39,747 bases of DNA from Mesostigma viride (Eukaryota > Streptophyta > Mesostigmatophyceae > Mesostigmatales > Mesostigmataceae), in NCBI GenBank assembly GCA_009746045.1, contig RPFO01001397.1:1-39747 (forward strand), in the 5' to 3' direction. The notes beneath the pieces were generated by a model. The model did no database searches. It worked only from the letters and a program-made list of their open reading frames with translations, and was not told where the DNA came from. Below, one piece after another: positions 8,836-17,352 of the stretch. Position 1 is the first letter of the stretch. Each line of letters begins with the position of its first letter. The translations under genes were made by a program, and so were the position numbers.

Positions 8836-9047
8836 CCAAAAGGAAACAAAAATTTTACAATTGGAAACAACAAATTTTTAATGGAAACACGCATTTTTAT
8901 AAGCAAAACTTTTTCTACGGCACTCGTTTTGGGCGGATTTGCGCCCGCCGAGGACTTTTTGGTACGGAAAGAAACAGCCCAACTTTATAAAGGGAAACAA
9001 GGATAAAAAATTTTCTCATCTATTTTTTATAATACAAAGTTGCTGAC
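8836..9047. other. AT-rich iteron region, candidate replication origin
   Basis: A gap of about 210 bases between recombinase and primase-helicase. GGAAACA begins at 8842, 8863 and 8883, that is every 20-21 bases, about two helical turns. Each copy is followed by a T-run (ATTTT). A fourth GGAAACA starts at 8993. A GC hairpin GGGCG-GATTTG-CGCCC lies at 8931-8946 inside otherwise AT-rich DNA. Regularly phased repeats next to a replication initiator gene with an OriBP-like helicase fit an origin. This is inference from layout only. Confidence 0.45.
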
Positions 9048-9232
9048 ATGGCATCGACACTCGAGACCCTTCCAAACCTGTCACACGTCGACATCTGCCC
9101 TAGTGCAGAAGGTTCGATGACTAGACCACCCACGCCGAATGACGGTTACGATGTTTTTTCGTCACGCCCAGAGGACCACTCATCGGGTATAAAAACACCA
9201 ACTGCACCACTCCCCCCACATCGACCGCCAAG
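9048..9232 (+). other. Possible leader ORF or N-terminal extension before the primase-helicase
   Basis: A short frame begins with ATG at 9048 after TTTTCTCATC and TTTTTTATAATAC, a promoter-like context. It gives about 60 Pro/Ser/Thr-rich residues (MASTLETLPNLSHVDICPSA at the start) before overlapping the primase-helicase in another frame until 9377. A separate TATA box (GGGTATAAAAAC, 9186-9197) sits about 40 bases before the ATG at 9233. So the larger gene probably has its own start, and this ORF is a small gene or chance. Confidence 0.25.
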
Positions 9233-12200
9233 ATGGCGGGCACCTCGGGGTTTAAGCCCTTGTGGTTTGCATCCAAAAAGACCCCGACGCACGCGAGACT
9301 ACCCGGCGTCATGTACTCATACGACGAAGAGAGAGCACAAGACGCTGCGGAGGCTTATGGGCGTTCTCATGGGATGAAGTACTTGATGGCGCTGAACGCC
9401 TACAAAAAAACGAACATGTACGCTGCGTTTGGCTGCAAGGAGGATTTGATAAAGACTCACGCAGAACTTTCTGAGAGCGATCCGCACCTGCTCGAAATTC
9501 TCTCGCCTGGCGTCTACGTTTGCCCGTATTTTGATTTCGACTGGGAGACTAACGAACCACTCCCTTATGATCTCGAGAGGTACGCCAAGTCTGCGATTTT
9601 ATCGTTCTTCTATGACATGTACGAGCTCGACCTCGACAAAGACCGCGACTTGAAGGTTCTTCTCGGCCATCGTGTCAGGAACGGGGTTTTCAAGAACTCG
9701 GTCCACGTCACGATTCCTGGGATATATATCCCGACGATGGAAGAAAGGGTGAAGATGGGAGAGCTTTTCCAGTCGTTCCTAGAGCAGTGCGCCATGGATT
9801 TGACAGGTGGGGCTCAAGGGAGGGTGTGCCGACTTCTCGTCAAGTCTGACCATACACGGGAGGACTGGGAGGATATGCACGCTCATGCCAATCCTGTAGT
9901 TGAGAAGATGCCTGGTGTGTGGGCACCTAAGCACGACCTGGAATTCGCCTATGACAAGAACATCTACTCCAGATACCGCGCCTTCCGGATGATGGGCATG
10001 AAGAAGCGGGACGACAGCGGGGAAGACGCCTATCTTCGTCCAGTCCCAGGGGAGAGCACCGACGTCGCAGATTACCTGGTGACGGTCTTCGACGAGACAG
10101 GGCTGATTCGTCTGCCTTACATCGACGATTCCGAGCTGTCAGATTCGAGCCACCCGGTGTTTAGAGGATGCGGCAAGACTGTCCCTCCACCAGAGGGGCT
10201 TGACATCTCCGTCTCCATCGAGGCAATGAAAAAGTTCTCTCCCGGGTGCAAATACCTGTACACGACCTGCAAGAGCTCCGAGCACGGGGAGGCGACGTTC
10301 GTCAAGTACTCGGTCGACTCTGCGAACCCGGTGTGCAAGATCTGCCTGAGGGTTCACGCCAACAACGGGCCATTCAACCAAATCCTCAAGGATGGATCGG
10401 TCCTGTACAGGTGCCACCAGGACTCTCAGCGCCGTTTCATTGAGATTGCGCCACCGACAGCCGTAGTCTTGATGGCAAATGGGGTGCCTTTCACTGAGAC
10501 ATACGACGAGGAGAAGATCCGCCCGTTCGACACCAAGAAGCTTCTCGGCGATGGCGAGAAGAAGACGCTGCTCATCCAGTCCAATTGCGGAACGGGGAAG
10601 TCGGAGAGGCTTCGAGAATTCGTAAACGAGGCGGTGGGGTTCAAGAAAGACGTCCGCATGCTGTTCGTGGTGGCGAACATCGCTCTCTCCAAAGAGGAGG
10701 TTCGCAACTACCAAAAACTCAGCGAGCTTGAGCAGGTGTGGACGTGGTCCAACGGAGCATTCCGCTCCAGGTACAACGCCCCAAACGTCCGGTCCTACCT
10801 CGCAGGAGATGGCGGGATGATCGCTGACGACCTCGTCGCCATCGTCGTGAACAGCGTCCTCCGCCTGCCAGACAAGCCGTTCGATGTCCTCGTGCTGGAC
10901 GAGGTGTACAACACCTTGAATGCGCTATCCGGTTCTCATATCAAGTCCCATCGCAAGAAGGACATCATTCGAAAACTGGTGTACTTCATCGAGACCGCCA
11001 AGGTGGTCATCGCCATGGACGCCACCGTCACACAGAAGGTGCACGACTTTCTTTCCGCGCATCGACCGAATGGGGGGTTCGTCGCCACACGGAACGTGTT
11101 CAAGCGTCCTACAAACCGCACCTTGAGGTGGATCGACGTCGACGTGGAGGAGAATTGGATGGGGGTCTACTTGGAGGCGGTTGTCAACGAGTGCAGGGAG
11201 AGGCTGGAAGCTGGCCAGAGGGTGTTTTGCCCCATGAGCGGCAAGAAGATGGCGGAGACGGTGTGCGACAGACTCGCTGCCACTCTCGAGGGGAAGAACT
11301 GGAAACTATACACGAGGGAGACCAGTAAGGAGGGGTTGGACAAGGGGGCAAACGAGGCGTGGAAGGATCTCGACTTCCTGTGCGCTAGTCCTACCATCAC
11401 AGTCGGCGTCTCCTACACTGAGCACAGCTTTGACTGCATGGTTGGGGGGTTTATCAATTCTCCCTACTACGCCGAGTACACGACGACTCTGCAGCAAATT
11501 TTCAGGGTTCGTCATTTGATCAGCGGGGAGATGGTCATCGTCTATCGCGACGACACGACCGGCGCCACCCGCCCTCCCATGGACTACGACACCATCGTCC
11601 AATCTGTCATCGACGGCGACACACAGCTGCTGAACCTGATGGCCGACAACGCCGAGATCGTTTGCGACTGGGGCGAGGACATGAAGAGGATTTACAACCC
11701 CTCGTGTCCAAAATTCAAGCTGTTCTGCCGAAACCAGCAGGACCAGGCGATCTCGAGGTCCCGGTACAAGCAAAACCTGGTCCAGCTCTTGACAGAGGAC
11801 TACGGCGTGGCTCTCGTCTCGGACACCAACATTTCGGTGAACAATTCGAAGAAATTCATTCCTGTCGCTGATCCAGACAAGGACACCGAGATTTGGATGG
11901 TGACGAAGGAGGAGTACCAGAAACTGGAAGAGCGAGTGGGGGGCGACACTCCGCTGTCGACGTTCGAGAGGCGACTCAAGAACGTATACGAGCTGGCGCA
12001 TCACTGCTACAACATCCCAGAGGACCTATTCGACGACGAGCTTCCCAAGATTCTGGACAAGGACAAGAAGAGGCACGTTTTCAGCGGGGTGAGGCAGTAT
12101 TCGAAGGTCACTGGGCTGGGGACGAAGCACCACCTCCACGAGAAGATTAAGGAGATGATGGCCGCCGACTCCCTGTTCGACCTCAAGTCCTTCAGATCGT

Positions 12201-12676
12201 GCGGCCTCGCGAGGGCCTTGGCGGTCTCGATGAAGATGCTGGAGGGGACTGGCATCATGCAGTGGGCGCTGGACCCGGACAGCGAGCATCGCCATGTCAT
12301 CAGTCGCTTCGATGTCGCCGTCATAGGGGATAGGATCGACAAGGAGATGGCAGGCAATCCCACCTTCGCGAGGTCCGTGTTTGAGTATAGGGTCAAGGGG
12401 AGGGACGGATCTGGCCCCAGTTATGCACAGAGCGTTGGGATGATTCGGAAGATGATCACACCTGTCCTAGGGATTACCGTGAGCACCGAGAACCGTAAGA
12501 GGGCGAGTGGTGGCGAGCTTGTTCTGTCGAAGGCCAGCATGATCAATTTTTGTGAGCGATACAAGCCCATGTGGTGGGGCAACGAGAAATTCGACGCATT
12601 TTTGCCATTCGATGACAACTTCCCTTTCTTGAACGCCAGCTCCTTGGCTGAGGGCGAGGCGGTATGTGTCGAATAA
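9233..12676 (+). CDS. Primase-helicase: AEP primase fused to OriBP-like SF2 helicase, 1147 aa
   Basis: Replication protein that primes and unwinds viral DNA. The N-terminal primase of the archaeo-eukaryotic type shows the DxD metal motif in CPYFDFDWETN (near 98), the SxH motif in FKNSVHV (near 159) and a Tyr/Arg-rich nucleotide-binding segment IYSRYRAFRMMGMKK (near 243). A cysteine/histidine cluster follows (CKICLRVH, YRCHQ, about 365-400), likely a zinc ribbon. The helicase has Walker A SNCGTGKSE (near 452), DEVY box (near 555), AMDAT (near 593), a motif V-like ITVGVSYTEHSFD (near 723) and motif VI QQIFRVRH (near 755). This set matches the herpes origin-binding protein and the mimivirus primase-helicase family. 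A ~380-residue C-terminal region is unrecognised. The frame is intact over 3.4 kb; AATAAA overlaps the stop. Confidence 0.85.
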   Translation: MAGTSGFKPLWFASKKTPTHARLPGVMYSYDEERAQDAAEAYGRSHGMKYLMALNAYKKTNMYAAFGCKEDLIKTHAELSESDPHLLEILSPGVYVCPYFDFDWETNEPLPYDLERYAKSAILSFFYDMYELDLDKDRDLKVLLGHRVRNGVFKNSVHVTIPGIYIPTMEERVKMGELFQSFLEQCAMDLTGGAQGRVCRLLVKSDHTREDWEDMHAHANPVVEKMPGVWAPKHDLEFAYDKNIYSRYRAFRMMGMKKRDDSGEDAYLRPVPGESTDVADYLVTVFDETGLIRLPYIDDSELSDSSHPVFRGCGKTVPPPEGLDISVSIEAMKKFSPGCKYLYTTCKSSEHGEATFVKYSVDSANPVCKICLRVHANNGPFNQILKDGSVLYRCHQDSQRRFIEIAPPTAVVLMANGVPFTETYDEEKIRPFDTKKLLGDGEKKTLLIQSNCGTGKSERLREFVNEAVGFKKDVRMLFVVANIALSKEEVRNYQKLSELEQVWTWSNGAFRSRYNAPNVRSYLAGDGGMIADDLVAIVVNSVLRLPDKPFDVLVLDEVYNTLNALSGSHIKSHRKKDIIRKLVYFIETAKVVIAMDATVTQKVHDFLSAHRPNGGFVATRNVFKRPTNRTLRWIDVDVEENWMGVYLEAVVNECRERLEAGQRVFCPMSGKKMAETVCDRLAATLEGKNWKLYTRETSKEGLDKGANEAWKDLDFLCASPTITVGVSYTEHSFDCMVGGFINSPYYAEYTTTLQQIFRVRHLISGEMVIVYRDDTTGATRPPMDYDTIVQSVIDGDTQLLNLMADNAEIVCDWGEDMKRIYNPSCPKFKLFCRNQQDQAISRSRYKQNLVQLLTEDYGVALVSDTNISVNNSKKFIPVADPDKDTEIWMVTKEEYQKLEERVGGDTPLSTFERRLKNVYELAHHCYNIPEDLFDDELPKILDKDKKRHVFSGVRQYSKVTGLGTKHHLHEKIKEMMAADSLFDLKSFRSCGLARALAVSMKMLEGTGIMQWALDPDSEHRHVISRFDVAVIGDRIDKEMAGNPTFARSVFEYRVKGRDGSGPSYAQSVGMIRKMITPVLGITVSTENRKRASGGELVLSKASMINFCERYKPMWWGNEKFDAFLPFDDNFPFLNASSLAEGEAVCVE

Positions 12677-12678
12677 TA
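12673..12678 (+). terminator. Polyadenylation-like signal after primase-helicase
   Basis: AATAAA overlaps the TAA stop codon of the primase-helicase and is followed by a T-rich run. It is the expected place for 3' end formation of a compact viral transcript. Confidence 0.4.
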
Positions 12679-12734
12679 AAGTTGGATTTTTTTTGTCATT
12701 GTGCGCATTTTCTTGAAATAACTCCACGGACCCC

Positions 12735-12788
12735 CCTAGACAAAAGTACCAGTTCTTTACTATATAATAGATGGTACTTTTGTCTAGG
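12735..12788. repeat. 54-bp hairpin, copy 1
   Basis: Seventeen-base arms CCTAGACAAAAGTACCA and TGGTACTTTTGTCTAGG enclose a 20-base AT-rich centre (GTTCTTTACTATATAATAGA). The arms are perfectly complementary. The left flank reads CGGACCCC. The following 68 bases (with CTCATCGATCAT) recur after copy 2, so copies 1 and 2 form a 122-bp tandem repeat. Confidence 0.9.
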
Positions 12789-12856
12789 TTTACCATCGAC
12801 ACCTCTCATCGATCATCGACAGCCGTCGAACCCTGGCCAAACATTGTACGGACCCC

Positions 12857-12910
12857 CCTAGACAAAAGTACCAGTTCTTTACTATATAATAGATGGTACT
12901 TTTGTCTAGG
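12857..12910. repeat. 54-bp hairpin, copy 2
   Basis: Identical to copy 1 in arms and centre, 122 bases downstream and in the same orientation. Followed by a diverged copy of the same spacer and then by the large foldback. Confidence 0.9.
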
Positions 12911-12954
12911 TATAGCATCGATACCTCTCATCGATCATTGCCCCACCATAGTAC

Positions 12955-13302
12955 CCACCCGGGCATGATTCTATCACTCGTACCGTGACCACCAGACCAC
13001 CAACCCGGTACAAAGTCACCCCCAAAAACCATCACTTTGATGCCGTGACCCCTAGTTTGCGTTGCTATTTTTAGAAATATTTTTAGAATTCTTATAGATT
13101 CTATATTAATTTTATTCAAATTTTCAACCATCAAATTTTATGGGTAAATAGATAGAATCTATAAGAATTCTAAAAATATTTCTAAAAATAGCAACGCAAA
13201 CTAGGGGTCACGGCATCAAAGTGATGGTTTTTGGGGGGTGACTTTGTACCGGGTTGGTGGTCTGGTGGTCACGGTACGAGTGATAGAATTATGCCCGGGT
13301 GG
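12955..13302. repeat. 348-bp foldback palindrome (150-bp arms, 47-base loop)
   Basis: Left arm 12955-13104 and right arm 13152-13302 are near-perfect reverse complements. I see one substitution (GATTC against AATTC) and one extra G in a G-run. The outer ends read CCACCCGGGCAT and its complement; the inner ends read ATTCTTATAGATTCTAT. The AT-rich 47-base loop is not self-complementary. No ORF is convincing. Such long palindromes are known as foldback elements or MITEs, as viral terminal hairpins or concatemer junctions, and as replication structures. Confidence 0.9.
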
Positions 13303-13316
13303 TGGCAACGGTACCC

Positions 13317-13370
13317 CCTAGACAAAAGTACCAGATCTTTACTATATAATAGATGGTACTTTTGTCTAGG
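13317..13370. repeat. 54-bp hairpin, copy 3
   Basis: Same 17-base arms; the centre differs by one base (GATCTTT for GTTCTTT). Lies 15 bases after the foldback, in the same orientation as copies 1 and 2. Confidence 0.9.
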
Positions 13371-13441
13371 TACCGGCCGATATGTACTTGACACCGTCAC
13401 CGCTCGCATGCTGACAGGCGCCCCCACATTGCGCGGACCCA

Positions 13442-13494
13442 CCTAGACAAAAGTACCAGTTCTTTACTATATAATAGATGGTACTTTTGTCTAG
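13442..13494. repeat. 54-bp hairpin, copy 4
   Basis: Same centre as copies 1 and 2. The outermost right G is replaced, so the arm is one base shorter. Preceded by GCGGACCC, the same flank as copy 2. It closes the cluster 140 bases before the ORF at 13634. Confidence 0.88.
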
Positions 13495-13633
13495 CCCACC
13501 TGTACCCACCGTGACTAGCCATCCGCGCGGACTTTGCGATGCCAGCGTACGTAACGGGACTTGGACGATGTTGTTAGTGATGAAATGCATTATTAACCAG
13601 GTAGCCAAGTCGTGAAAACGTTCCGAACTAGCC

Positions 13634-14206
13634 ATGGCGGCCAGAAACGCAGGCCCATGCGAGAAAGCGCTTGCTCTTTTGGGGAAAGTGTTTGACGAAT
13701 TCGATGATAAGCTAACGGCCATGGACAATAAAATTTCTCGTCTGTCCGAACAATTAGAAGGTGATATCGCACCATCTGGCGAGGCCGGCGATTACGCCCC
13801 AACATGCGAGGTGCTAAAAGTCCACGATGCCGCTTACGATGCTGTTGACAGAAAAACTCCCAAGGTCCTTGTAGAATGGGTTTACGAGAAAGGCTCGAGC
13901 AAGCCCAAGAAGCTCGAAGATCGCTGCGAATGGAAGCGTCTCGACGAATGCGCTGGCTGCGTTGAGAAGGTCAACGATTTCATGAAAACTTTCAAGGCCT
14001 CGAAGCGCCAGCCCGGAATCTCTGCTTTTGCTCTCATTCACGCGTGGGCAGAGGCGAAGATGGCCTTTGCCGCAAACAAGGACGGGTCAGAAAGCAAGAA
14101 GCGCTCGTTCAAGCAACTGGCTGGCGGCGACGAGCACGAGGACGAGAGCTCGAAGAGGCTCGCCGGTGCTGGGTCGCAGTACTCGGGCCACGAGGCTCGG
14201 GATTGA
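13634..14206 (+). CDS. Hypothetical protein, 190 aa
   Basis: ATG at 13634 (context AGCCATGG, favourable for eukaryotic initiation). The product starts with an amphipathic, coiled-coil-like stretch (FDEFDDKLTAMDNKISRLSEQL, about 21-42). A Cys-containing helical middle follows (RLDECAGCVEKVNDFMKTF, about 103-121), then an alanine-rich helix (SAFALIHAWAEAKMAF) and a polar Ser/Lys/Glu-rich tail. No family is recognised and no membrane segment is seen. The open frame is long and of normal composition, so it is probably a real gene. Whether it belongs to the virus (lying just beyond the hairpin cluster) or to another element or the host is unclear. Confidence 0.5.
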   Translation: MAARNAGPCEKALALLGKVFDEFDDKLTAMDNKISRLSEQLEGDIAPSGEAGDYAPTCEVLKVHDAAYDAVDRKTPKVLVEWVYEKGSSKPKKLEDRCEWKRLDECAGCVEKVNDFMKTFKASKRQPGISAFALIHAWAEAKMAFAANKDGSESKKRSFKQLAGGDEHEDESSKRLAGAGSQYSGHEARD

Positions 14207-15961
14207 GCACGCTTTCATGCGTTGCTTGGAGCTGACTTGAATTCGCTTAATGGTATTGCGTCCTTGTTAGCAAATTCGTTATCAAGGAATGCTATTTGTC
14301 ATGGCTGGCCGTTTTTTCAGGGCCTGTGCCAATCCGTGGATGGATATCTCCTCACTTCCACATGGCCTAATAAGCGTGACATATGCCAGCAATATAGTAG
14401 TGGTGGCAGATGCCAGAATAAGGGATGGCGGAATTCATAGTCATGATGACGGAATGATGATGGAATGATGATGGAATCTAATATATTAATTAATTAATTG
14501 CGTCAGGGAGCATAAATTCTCAATAAAACAATGATGATGGTAATGTATGAAACCCCTCATACCCTGGACAGGCCTTTATTGTATCCCAACCCCGCCTACA
14601 TGGATAAGTCCTCTCTGGAGGTTAATTAACCCGTGTTTTTTTAATTAGAACGCGATATATCGCGTTGTAAGCTTTTTTTAGAACGCGTATAGCACCTAAG
14701 GAATTTTTTTTTTCATGGTCATGTATATACTTTCCTGAAAGCCCATAAATCAAAGGATTGTTTGAGCTACTCAGACCTACAAAATGCTTATTCATTAGAG
14801 AGATACACTGGTTTGAATACAGGGGGGTCTGACCATGACCGCGATTTCTTGACCCTAGGTCACAAGTCATGTGCTTATTCACAAATGGTTCATGAAAAAA
14901 ATCTGGCTTCTTGCACGAGCTATGGGCAACATATGCAGGCTCTGTGAAACAAAACTCAGGCCCATTGGGCCACTGGAGCTATTTTTCATTAGCATCACAA
15001 TTACAACGCAGTACAACGCAGTGGGAAACATGAGAGCCCTTGACAACATTACGCAACGACCCGAGCCCCATAAACGGGGCCATAGTGAGCTTGGAGGGTC
15101 AAAACGTTGAAAATAGGTGTTGTATAAGTTATACTGCATCAAACATGCATCAAACATCATGACTGGATGACCTAATATGACTGAATCAGGCAGCAATAGC
15201 CAAAGCATCATCCACTCTCACAACGTGTTGAGCACATGCCTCGTGGGAATGGAGGTGCTGGGTTTTCATTCCATAACGCGTGCAATACTGAAAGAAAGAG
15301 GCACGTGTAATGCAAGGCTTGGATAGGTTGAGTGATCCATGAGCTTACATGCAGGCAAAGATGACGCTGGAATGCATGCTAGCAACACATGATGGTGGCA
15401 AGATGCTAACAACACATGATTATACACCATGATTATGGGCACCCAGCTGATCTTCTTGCACAATCAACGCAGTATAAACCATCAACATCCAATCCTCACG
15501 ATATATGCACGGCTTGACGACGTATACAGCACCTAAATACTGCACAACTGCAACCTGCTATGGCTGACATGCAAGCAACGTCGAGTAGGATGGCGGTCTT
15601 AGAGAGGCTGGGCAGAGGTCGGTAGAAATAAGTGGAAAACTGGCAGAAACTAGGTAGAAACACGATATACTTACGCCTGCAAGCACTATTGAGCCGACCG
15701 TGGCAGAGGCCATTTCCAGGAAAATACAGCATACCGTAGCAATAGCCACGGTCACGCCTTACGCTATTTGCAGGCACCATCATGCCCGGAGCTACCCAAT
15801 AAAAGTCTGCACAAATCTCGGTTTAGCCGAGAGTCCGGGCGTTCGGAATGAATAAACATGTGTTAAGAAGTCGAAACACCATGGAAATACCAAGCATGGT
15901 GCCGCAGCAGACCCGAGTCTTGACGTAATAATATGTATGCCGGTTTCCAGGGTTTCCGCAT
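14207..15961. other. Non-coding stretch
   Basis: No convincing gene. It holds GATGATGGAAT microsatellite-like repeats near 14440-14475, an ATTA run near 14482-14500, and an 18-bp perfect palindrome AACGCGATATATCGCGTT at 14649-14666. Short ORFs here have no recognisable content. Confidence 0.5.
14649..14666. repeat. 18-bp perfect palindrome
   Basis: AACGCGATATATCGCGTT is fully self-complementary. A partial echo (AGAACGCGTAT) follows about 25 bases later. Confidence 0.7.
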
Positions 15962-16461
15962 TGTAACAACCAAATGTTACATCCAAAGTTTTCCTACTGT
16001 TGAATCTTATTATGAGTTCTTTAGGACAATTATTTGAGAAGTTAGGAGGCTTCGACGTCTGATAGATATTGGGCCTGCTGAGATCTGTCGAATCTATTGT
16101 TCTACCCTCATTGGTCGTGGCCTGATCCACGTAGGGTACTTTGCATGGTGTTGTTTAGTCAGTCATAGATTCTCTGCAGTACCGTTGTACCTGGTGGATT
16201 TGGTTCCAGGTCATTGAGATTTCGTATGTGCTGGCTTTGTGTTGTGTGGAGGATTCGGAGGCTAAGATCTTATCTTGAGTGATCCTCACTTTTGATTGGT
16301 CCTTCCGGGTTAGGGTTGGATGGATGCTGCGTGCACGATGACTTTTATCCTGTTTGGGGCGGCCGTGCATGTGTGCGTACGTGAGAGCTAAAGCTATGGT
16401 GTAATTCAAGGGTTTCCTTGTTTCATCAATCAAACAACCCTTGCCAAAAGTCAACTATAAC
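15962..16461 (+). repeat. Gypsy 5' LTR, first part
   Basis: Begins TGTAACAACC and runs to ATAAC, the target duplicated by the nested insertion. Joined in order with 20981-21183, it ends in GTTACA, the inverse of its start. The start could alternatively be the TGTTACA at 15976. Confidence 0.55.
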
Positions 16462-16907
16462 TGTTAGGGATATTATATCCACCTGGCCACAATATATCCC
16501 AGCCTGATTTATTTCTTGTTGGATTTATTCCATATGGACTGGGAATTTGATAGCTTTGATAAGCTAGATGAATTGGGCTCAATGAGCTGATCAATATTCA
16601 TGTGCCATAGTCCTATACTTGGACATGGATGACTTGTAACCTGAGTCAGCCTAGTAGCATCACGTATTTGATTGACAAGTGGTGCTATGGCCTATTGGAC
16701 AAGTGTTTGGTCCATGAGCTGACAAGTGTTGGCAGCTCATGATGACACATGTTATCACTTACATGATGACAAGTGGGTAGACTCATTGCATGACACTTGT
16801 CACTCCAAGGAGAAGAGATGTGTCACTTTATTAATCATGTTATGTGGCACATTATTACGTAGACACTTGGCATCTAGCTATTATGCCAGCTCATTGGATC
16901 ATGTCTA

Positions 16908-17006
16908 GAATGTTCTAGGAATGTTCTAAGAATATGCCAGGAATATTCCTGGAATATACTGAGAATATGCTGGGAATATGCTAGGATTATGCTAGGATGT
17001 TTCTAC
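16908..17006 (+). promoter_or_regulatory. Nine 11-bp repeats in U3, putative enhancer
   Basis: Successive units follow the pattern GAATATGCTAG or GAATGTTCTAG with little divergence, ending about 50 bases before the TATA box. The 11-base period puts each unit on nearly the same face of the helix. The array recurs in the other three LTRs of this family in the window. Confidence 0.7.
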
Positions 17007-17055
17007 AAGCTTCTGTGATGATGTCATTGCTGATGTCATCCTTCCTAGCCTAAAA

Positions 17056-17066
17056 GGTATAAAAGG
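17056..17066 (+). promoter_or_regulatory. LTR TATA box
   Basis: GGTATAAAAGG, about 80 bases before the AATAAA signal, placed as expected for the U3/R boundary. Confidence 0.7.
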
Positions 17067-17269
17067 AAACTGCCCCCTAAGGGCAGGTACCTCCATTCAA
17101 CCTCCATTCAAGCTCTTCTCCGACTATTATATTCTAATAAAGCCATTTATTCTTCCACGTAAATTGTCTTCAACCTCTCTTTCTTTCAGCACCTGCAAGG
17201 TGTGTGGGTAGCAAGGCCAAGCACAAGGCATTGTGTAAAACCCATTAGTTTCCTCTCCCAATCCAAACA

Positions 17270-17281
17270 TGGTATCGGAGG
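17270..17281 (+). other. Primer-binding site, tRNA-iMet type
   Basis: TGGTATCGGAGG immediately after the LTR. The first eight bases match the usual plant copia/gypsy primer site for initiator Met tRNA. The same 12 bases occur in the gypsy element and in copy 2. Confidence 0.75.
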
Positions 17282-17352
17282 TTTGTTACTGAGGAACAAG
17301 AAGACCACTGTGAACCCAGAGACATCCAGTTCCATTGGCGACTGAAGACACC

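Larger units (their letters stand above)
1..13500. mobile_element. Integrated DNA virus segment (polinton-like virus or virophage-like), left end possibly outside window
   Basis: What is seen: a packaging-type ATPase, a tyrosine recombinase and a primase-SF2 helicase lie together on the plus strand without introns. A minus-strand unit of beta-rich, fibre-like and small basic/zinc-finger proteins diverges from them at 5620-5657. Genes are tightly packed (25-40 base gaps) with TATA-like boxes 10-40 bases from the ATG. What is known: A32-like ATPases package DNA in polinton-like viruses, virophages and giant viruses, and tyrosine recombinases integrate some of them. Inference: this is part of an endogenous virus. 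No double jelly-roll capsid protein, protease or PolB was recognised, so the exact group is open. The right boundary is uncertain; 13500 is the end of the hairpin cluster, and the 190-residue ORF at 13634 might also belong. Confidence 0.65.
16462..17269 (+). repeat. 5' LTR of gag-only element, copy 1
   Basis: Starts TGTTAGGG and ends CCAAACA. It contains nine 11-bp repeats (16908-17006), a TATA box GGTATAAAAGG at 17056-17066, two copies of ACCTCCATTCA near 17089-17110, and AATAAA at 17136. That gives a normal U3-R-U5 order. Confidence 0.9.

Noticed and set aside
10139-12396. Minus-strand open frames of 90-230 codons inside the primase-helicase
   Set aside because: Antisense shadows of a high-GC coding gene with clear motifs on the plus strand; no recognisable content.
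16900-16965. Heat-shock elements in the LTR
   Set aside because: GAAnnTTC pairs are present, but the following GAA is three bases away instead of two, so the 11-bp repeat explains the pattern better than canonical heat-shock elements.
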